This document shows positions 59,133 to 64,000 of a DNA stretch of 64,000 bases, piece by piece (position 1 is the first letter of the stretch; the number at the start of each line of letters is the position of its first letter). The stretch spans positions 25,575-89,574 of the forward strand of contig CAXTBC010000005.1 of the NCBI GenBank assembly GCA_964242595.1. Reading direction: 5' to 3'. The notes under the pieces were generated by a model that did no database searches, had not been told where the DNA came from, and was given only the letters and a program-made list of their open reading frames with translations. The DNA comes from BOG-908 sp964242595. GTDB taxonomy: Bacteria > Pseudomonadota > Alphaproteobacteria > Acetobacterales > Acetobacteraceae. Both the position numbers and the translations under genes were made by a program.

Positions 59133-59984
59133 ATGGACACCATCACGCAGACGAGTACCCTCGGCGCCTCCTCGGGGATGAAGCAGCCCTACCACCTGGT
59201 GGATCCCAGCCCTTGGCCCATCGTCGGCGCTTTCGGCGGTGGCCTGCTGCTTGCCGGCGTGGTGTTCGCCGCTCATTACGGCAACTACATCATGCTGGGC
59301 GTGGGCCTGGCCGCCGTCGTGCTGACCATGGTGATGTGGTGGCGCGACGTGCTGCGCGAGAGCAGCACGCCGGGCCTGCACTCCCCTGTGGTGCGGCTGG
59401 GCCTGCGCTACGGCATGACGCTGTTCATCGCTTCCGAGGTGATGTTCTTCGTCGGCTTCTTCTGGGCCTTCTTCCACTTCTACCTGTATCCGGAGCACGT
59501 GCTGGACGCGGCCACCGCGGTCTGGCCGCCGGCCGGGATCCACACCTTCGATCCGTTCCGCATCCCGTTCCTCAACACCATGATCCTGCTGCTGTCGGGC
59601 TGCACCGTCACCTGGGCGCATCACAGCCTGATCGAGGGCAACCGCCGTGGGCTGCTGATGGGCTTGGGCATCTCCATCCTGCTCGGCCTCAGCTTCAGCA
59701 GCCTGCAGGCGCTGGAATACTCCGAGGCGCCGTTCCACTTCGCCGGCGGCGGCATCTACCCGTCGGTGTTCTTCCTCGCCACCGGCTTCCACGGCTTCCA
59801 CGTGATCGTGGGGACCACGTTCCTGGGCATCTGCTGGCTGCGCGCTAAAGCCGGCGGCTTCACCCCCACCCAGCATTTCGGCTTCGAGGCCGCGGCCTGG
59901 TACTGGCACTTCGTGGACGTGGTCTGGCTGTTCCTGTTCTTCTTCGTCTACGTGTTGGGTTCGGGGGTTCCGGCGGTCGAGTAG
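59133..59984 (+). CDS. ctaE: Cytochrome c oxidase subunit III
   Basis: 283 residues, seven helices. Marks: KQPYHLVDPSPWPI, LGLRYGMTLFIASEVMFFVG, FFWAFFHFYLYPEHVL, WPPAGI, LLLSGCTVTWAHHSLIEGNR and YWHFVDVVWLFLFFFVY. ATG at 59133 is chosen because MDTITQ precedes the family's conserved start. Maintains subunit I activity by feeding the D-pathway. DUF983 begins on the next base after its stop. Confidence 0.97.
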   Translation: MDTITQTSTLGASSGMKQPYHLVDPSPWPIVGAFGGGLLLAGVVFAAHYGNYIMLGVGLAAVVLTMVMWWRDVLRESSTPGLHSPVVRLGLRYGMTLFIASEVMFFVGFFWAFFHFYLYPEHVLDAATAVWPPAGIHTFDPFRIPFLNTMILLLSGCTVTWAHHSLIEGNRRGLLMGLGISILLGLSFSSLQALEYSEAPFHFAGGGIYPSVFFLATGFHGFHVIVGTTFLGICWLRAKAGGFTPTQHFGFEAAAWYWHFVDVVWLFLFFFVYVLGSGVPAVE

Positions 59985-60347
59985 GTGGGCGGTGCTGAAC
60001 CCAGCGTCGCGCAGGCGACGCTGGCCTGCCGTTGCCCCCGCTGCGGTCAAGGGCGGCTGTTCGACGGCCTGCTCGCCATCCGCCCCGCTTGCCAGGTGTG
60101 CGGCCTGGACTTCTCGGGGGCCGACACCGGCGACGCGTTTGCCGTTCCCATTCTCATCGTGCTCGGCGCCATCGTCGTGGGTGCCGCCTTTTGGGTAGAC
60201 ACGAGGTTTTCGCCGCCGCTCTGGGTACATGCCATCATCTGGCCGCCGGTCACCGGCGTGCTGGTGATCCTGATGACGCGTTACATCAAGAGCTTCTTCG
60301 CGGTGCAGCAGTATCATACCCGGCGCGACGAGATGGGGGACGCTTGA
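59985..60347 (+). CDS. DUF983 family membrane protein
   Basis: 120 residues: two CxxC pairs (CRCPRCGQGRLF and PACQVCGLDFS) then two helices (FAVPILIVLGAIVVGAAFWV and AIIWPPVTGVLVILM). GTG at 59985 follows the ctaE stop. DUF983 proteins follow cox genes in alphaproteobacteria and are thought to help oxidase biogenesis, without proof. Confidence 0.87.
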   Translation: MGGAEPSVAQATLACRCPRCGQGRLFDGLLAIRPACQVCGLDFSGADTGDAFAVPILIVLGAIVVGAAFWVDTRFSPPLWVHAIIWPPVTGVLVILMTRYIKSFFAVQQYHTRRDEMGDA

Positions 60348-61081
60348 CCGCACCTGCGGCCAGAGGTGCCGCCCCTGGGCCCCGCCTGGACCCGCGGCCC
60401 CGGTCCTCCGTCCTCCGGGCCGTGCTGGCCACCGCCATCGCGCTGGCCATCCTGATCACGCTTGGCGTCTGGCAGCTCCAGCGGCACGCCTGGAAGACCG
60501 CCATGCTCGCGCAGGTCGACGCCGCCGAGGCGGCGCCGCCGCACTCCCTCACTGGTGACGACCCGCCACTGTTCACCCGCGTCAGCGTCACCGGCACCCT
60601 CTCGCCCGCGCCGGCCGCCCTGTACGGCGCCGAGGTGCAAGGCGAGCGGCTGGGCGCCCAGCTCGTCGAGCGGCTGGACCGTCCGGGCGCCTCGCCCCTT
60701 GTCGTCGTGCTGGGCTGGGTTCCCACGGAGACCGCGCGGCCGATCAGAGTCGCCGGGCCGGCCACCATCACGGGCTACGTCCGCCTGCCCGAGCACCCGC
60801 ATTGGTTCACCCCGCCGGACGACGCGGACACTCGGCGCTTCTACACCCTCAACCCTGCCAGCATCGGCGCCGCAATCGGAGCCGCCAGCCCCGCCCCCTT
60901 CGTGCTGGTGGCACTCGGCCCGCCCCCCGCCAAGCCTAACGCCCCCATCCCCGCCGAAGCACTCCCCCGCCCCCCAAACAACCACCTGCAATACGCCTTC
61001 ACCTGGTTCGGCTTGGCCGCCGCCCTGATCGGGGTCGTCACGGCCTGGCTTTTCCAGAAAGAACCGCGACAACCCGGATGA
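60344..61081 (+). CDS. SURF1 family cytochrome oxidase assembly protein
   Basis: 245 residues: an N-terminal helix (VLATAIALAILITLGVWQLQ, with the WQLQR motif), a periplasmic beta-barrel part (VSVTGTLSP, VVVLGWVPTETARP) and a C-terminal helix in NNHLQYAFTWFGLAAALIGV. SURF1 delivers or holds haem a for subunit I. TTG at 60344 overlaps the DUF983 TGA. Its stop lies at the edge of half-element copy 13. Confidence 0.93.
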   Translation: MTAPAARGAAPGPRLDPRPRSSVLRAVLATAIALAILITLGVWQLQRHAWKTAMLAQVDAAEAAPPHSLTGDDPPLFTRVSVTGTLSPAPAALYGAEVQGERLGAQLVERLDRPGASPLVVVLGWVPTETARPIRVAGPATITGYVRLPEHPHWFTPPDDADTRRFYTLNPASIGAAIGAASPAPFVLVALGPPPAKPNAPIPAEALPRPPNNHLQYAFTWFGLAAALIGVVTAWLFQKEPRQPG

Positions 61082-61125
61082 AAGTTCTTTGGTTCTTTTT
61101 TCAAAAAAGAACCGCTTCCTTGTCG
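61081..61125. repeat. AT-rich element, right arm only, copy 13
   Basis: AAAGTTCTTTGG, then a GGTTCTTTTTTCAAAAAAGAACC hairpin and GCTTCCTTG, starting at the SURF1 stop. It separates the cox operon from the peptidase gene. Confidence 0.75.
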
Positions 61126-61143
61126 TCCTTCATGGAGCTCCCC

Positions 61144-63201
61144 ATGCGCCGCTTCGTATTCCTGCTCCTAGCCACTACGGCTACCCCCGCCCTTGCGCAA
61201 ACCCCCGACCCCTTCCTGTGGCTGGAACAGGTTGACAGCTCCCGGGCGCTGGCCTGGGTGCGGGCAGAGAACGAGCGCACGCTGAAGCCCCTGCTGGTGA
61301 ACCCCCATTACCAGTCGGTCCTGGACCAGGCGCTCGCCTTGGCGCAGGCCGACGACCGCATCCCGACACCGGAGCTCCTGGCCGGGCAGGTCTACAACCT
61401 CTGGCAGGACGCCGGCCACACGCAGGGCATCTGGCGCCGGACCACCACGGCGGACTACCAGACGAGCGCGCCGCACTGGCAGACCGTGCTGGACGTGGAC
61501 GCGCTGGGACGCGCCGAGCACCACACCTGGGTGTGGAAGGGCGACACCTGCGACCACCCCACAGACACGCGCTGCCTGATCAGCCTGTCCGAAGGCGGGG
61601 AGGACGCGGTGACCACCCGCGAGTTCGACCTGGCCACGGGTGCCTTCGTTCCCGGCGGCTTCACCATCCCGCATGCCAAGCAGTTTGCCGACTGGGCCAC
61701 GCCGGACAGCATCGTGGTAGGCACCGACTGGGGCCCCGGCACGATGACCCCTTCGGGCTACCCCTACGTCATCAAGCTGCTGCATCGTGGCCAGCCGATG
61801 GCGCAGGCGACCGAGCTGTTCCGCGGTTCCAAGGACGACGTGCAGGTCATGGCGTCCACCTTCACGGACGGGCAGGGGCACCGCGCCATCATCGTGCAGC
61901 GGGGGTTGGACTTCTTCCGTTCCGAGTTCCGCCTGGTGACCGGCACCACGACCACGCACCTGAACCTGCCGGAGAAGGCGGAGGTGGAAGGGCTGGTGCA
62001 CGCCCAGCTTATCGTAAAGTTCAACCAGGACAGCGGCGCCGTCCACGCCGGCAGCCTGGTGGCGCTGGACATGGCGCATCCGGGCGCCGCACCCGCTTTG
62101 GTGTTCGCGCCCGGCCCGCGCCAGTCCATCGACGAAGTGGCCATCACGGCCAACACCGTCGTGGCAACCCTGCTGGACAACGTGCGAGGCCGCGCCTTGG
62201 TGTTCGCGCCGTCGCCCACCGGCTGGGCCGCGCGCACGCTCAAGCTGCCGGACAACGCGGCGGTCAGCATAGTCACCACTACGCCGCGCAACGACCAGGC
62301 GATGCTTCAGGTGACAAGCTTTCTGCAGCCGACCGCGCTCTATCTTGCCGACGCCGCGACGGCGGCGGAACCCGCGCTGGTGAAGTCGTTGCCGGCCAAG
62401 TTCGATGCGTCTCATGACGTATCGGAGCAATTCGAGGCTACGTCGACCGATGGCACGAAGGTGCCCTACTTCGTGGTGCACCCGAAGGACATGAAGCTCG
62501 ACGGCGCCAACCCCACGCTGCTCTACGCCTATGGCGGCTTCCAGATCAGCGAGACGCCTACCTACAACGCGGCCCTGGGTAAGCTGTGGCTGGAGCATGG
62601 CGGCGTGTACGTGCTGGCCAACATACGCGGTGGCGGCGAGTTCGGACCGGCCTGGCACGAGGCGGGCCTGAAGACGCACCGTCAGCGCATCTACGACGAT
62701 TTCGCCGCCGTCGCGCAGGACCTGATCGCCCGCAAGATCACCACACCGCGCCACCTCGGCATTCGTGGCGGCTCCAACGGCGGCCTGCTTATGGGGGTGG
62801 AGTTCGAGCAGCATCCCGAACTGTGGAACGCCGTGATCATCGACGTGCCGCTGCTGGACATGCTGCGCTTCGAACACATCGCCGCCGGTGCCAGCTGGGT
62901 GGGCGAGTACGGCAGCGTCTCCAACCCGGAGGAACGCAAGTTCCTCGCCGGCATCTCGCCCTACAACAACCTGCGCGCCGGCGTGCACTACCCCACGCCG
63001 CTCATCTTCACCACCACGCGTGACGACCGGGTAGGCCCTGTGCACGCCCGCAAGTTCGCAGCCAGGATGGAGGAGATGGGCCTGCCGTTCTACTACCACG
63101 AATCGATCGAGGGCGGCCACGCGGCGGGCGCGAACCTGAAGGAAGCAGCGGCCGAGCAAGCACTGGAGATGACGTATCTGACGCAGATGCTGATGCCGTG
63201 A
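61144..63201 (+). CDS. Secreted prolyl oligopeptidase family serine peptidase
   Basis: 685 residues. Signal peptide MRRFVFLLLATTATPALAQ, then an N-terminal beta-propeller domain (about 60-410) and the S9 alpha/beta-hydrolase domain. The catalytic Ser is in GIRGGSNGGLLMGV, Asp in FTTTRDDRVGP and His in EGGHAAGANL. The start ATG at 61144 follows an earlier in-frame ATG that lies inside the hairpin element. It cleaves short proline-containing peptides, probably in the periplasm. No functional link with the cox genes is evident. Confidence 0.92.
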   Translation: MRRFVFLLLATTATPALAQTPDPFLWLEQVDSSRALAWVRAENERTLKPLLVNPHYQSVLDQALALAQADDRIPTPELLAGQVYNLWQDAGHTQGIWRRTTTADYQTSAPHWQTVLDVDALGRAEHHTWVWKGDTCDHPTDTRCLISLSEGGEDAVTTREFDLATGAFVPGGFTIPHAKQFADWATPDSIVVGTDWGPGTMTPSGYPYVIKLLHRGQPMAQATELFRGSKDDVQVMASTFTDGQGHRAIIVQRGLDFFRSEFRLVTGTTTTHLNLPEKAEVEGLVHAQLIVKFNQDSGAVHAGSLVALDMAHPGAAPALVFAPGPRQSIDEVAITANTVVATLLDNVRGRALVFAPSPTGWAARTLKLPDNAAVSIVTTTPRNDQAMLQVTSFLQPTALYLADAATAAEPALVKSLPAKFDASHDVSEQFEATSTDGTKVPYFVVHPKDMKLDGANPTLLYAYGGFQISETPTYNAALGKLWLEHGGVYVLANIRGGGEFGPAWHEAGLKTHRQRIYDDFAAVAQDLIARKITTPRHLGIRGGSNGGLLMGVEFEQHPELWNAVIIDVPLLDMLRFEHIAAGASWVGEYGSVSNPEERKFLAGISPYNNLRAGVHYPTPLIFTTTRDDRVGPVHARKFAARMEEMGLPFYYHESIEGGHAAGANLKEAAAEQALEMTYLTQMLMP

Positions 63202-63292
63202 CGTGCTTTCGTAATCGGCGAGTCAGGGACTCTGCCACCGGCATCGGCCCGCTCAGGACATTTCTCGAATCGATAGTGGAAATCTCGACCTG

Positions 63293-63360
63293 AAGGCAAG
63301 CTTGGGGCTCTGCCCCAAACCGCGCTGGGGCCTAGAGGCCCCAGACCCCCATCTGTTCGA
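63293..63360 (+). repeat. GC-rich palindromic repeat, copy J (short)
   Basis: AAGCTTGGGGCTCTGCCCC, CGCTGGGGCCTAGAGGCCCC, AGACCCCCATCTG. First half of the unit only. Lies between the peptidase gene and the IS630 remnant. Confidence 0.82.
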
Positions 63361-63370
63361 AAGAGCTTTA

Positions 63371-63919
63371 GAGCGTCCGCTGAGGGTGGAATCACATTTT
63401 GGGCTGTGTATGGCGTAGGATTGTGTGATTCCTCGTTATCCGGCTTACGTCTGAGGCATCGATGGCGTGGCGTCGCGGGCAGACGTATTCGCAGGATTTG
63501 CGGGACCGGGTTCTGGGGGCAGGCCGCCTGACGGCGCGGCAGGCGGCCAAGCAGTTGCGGTCAGCGTCTCCTATGTGGTCAAAGCCAGGCAGCGCCGCAG
63601 TTGCACCGGATCGGTGGCGCCGAGGTCGCAGAAGCCGCAGGTTGCGCACAATCTTACACATTTCTGCATTCTGCTTTGCGGACCGCATCGAGCAGGTGCC
63701 GGATGCGACACTTGCTGAACATCGCGAGTGGCTTGCCGAAGCGCACGGTGTGACGGTGGGCTGATGACGGTCTAGAAGACGTTGTCCAAACTCAAGCTGA
63801 CGCTCGAAAAACTCGATCCGGGCGTCTGAGCAGACGCGTGAGGACGTCGCCGCGGCATGTTCTTGCTAGCTAAGTGCATGAACTACCTGCGCAACTGCGG
63901 CTACGGACACCCTGCGTGA
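63371..63919 (+). pseudogene. IS630-family transposase remnant
   Basis: A forward frame from 63462 starts MAWRRGQTYSQDLRDRVLGA, the DNA-binding start of IS630 transposases; the helix-turn-helix continues one frame over (VSVSYVVKARQRR). Later come AEHREWLAEAHGVTVG, then KTLSKLKLTLEK after an in-frame TAG where Trp is expected, and MNYLRNCGYGHPA at the C-terminus (about 63877-63919). Most of the DDE domain is missing. Frameshifts, stops and deletion make it inactive. TA next to GAGCGTCCGC at about 63369-63380 may be the left end; a matching right end is not seen. Confidence 0.75.
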
Positions 63920-63950
63920 AAATTCTTTGAGGGCTCGATCGAAGGAAGTA

Positions 63951-64000
63951 ATACCAACGGCCTTTAATGTTGACCTGTGAAGGAAGGCCAAGGGCTCTGC
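63951..64000 (-). repeat. GC-rich palindromic repeat, copy K (cut by window edge)
   Basis: Bases 63951-63991 are identical, in reverse orientation, to 1795-1835. They include ACCAACGGCCTTTAATGTTG and end AAGGAAGGCCAA, then GGGCTCTGC begins the GC-rich core. The rest lies beyond the window. Confidence 0.8.

Overview
The window is a 64 kb, high-GC stretch of chromosome from an alphaproteobacterium, most probably a member of the Acetobacteraceae/Rhodospirillales. This rests on gene order (comF-grxC-DUF1178, dciA/mutY back to back, hisB-DUF2628-hisH-GNAT-hisA, ctaC-ctaD-ctaB-coxF-ctaE-DUF983-surf1), frequent GTG/TTG starts with 1-4 base gene overlaps, and two dense families of intergenic repeats. 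There is no plasmid or prophage backbone, no rRNA and no CRISPR array.

Layout. 0-1.5 kb: a methyltransferase joined to an HNH nuclease, cut by the window edge. 1.9-6.5 kb: a kdp potassium-pump operon with two tiny membrane proteins. 6.6-8.8 kb: tRNA-Gly, a MITE, a secreted protein, tRNA-Trp, secE and nusG. 8.9-21.5 kb: a first glycan island (an AsnB-type amidotransferase, a zinc deacylase, four glycosyltransferases of the GT4 and GT9 kinds, two GT61 enzymes, sulfotransferases and a secreted TIM-barrel-like protein). 21.7-35.6 kb: housekeeping genes (methyltransferase, comF, grxC, DUF1178, DUF2147, moxR with a VWA partner, GST, dciA, mutY, phhA, hisB/H/A). 35.7-49.5 kb: a second glycan island with three sulfotransferases, a 1627-residue multidomain glycosyltransferase, a 713-residue companion, a GT4 enzyme and a polytopic membrane protein. 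49.5-52 kb: msrB, fRMsr and a divergent EAL protein. 52-54.5 kb: secDF. 54.7-61.1 kb: pmtA and the aa3-type cytochrome c oxidase operon. 61.1-64 kb: a secreted prolyl oligopeptidase and a decayed IS630 element.

The two glycan islands look like one theme: building, trimming, amidating and sulfating a surface polysaccharide. Three adjacent genes of the second island share a module with a GW...RPD...GF pattern that I cannot assign to a named family. It occurs once in a sulfotransferase, four times in the giant glycosyltransferase and two or three times in the 713-residue protein; this is the best candidate for something undescribed.

The second theme is repeats. One family (13 full, half or degenerate copies) is an AT-rich nested palindrome that usually begins on the base after a stop codon and sits where conserved operons are interrupted (nusG/rplK, hisA/hisF, kdpA/kdpB, coxF/ctaE). 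The other (11 copies) is a GC-rich palindromic unit starting GGGGCTCTGCCCC. All functional calls are from motif and context reading; no database search was run.
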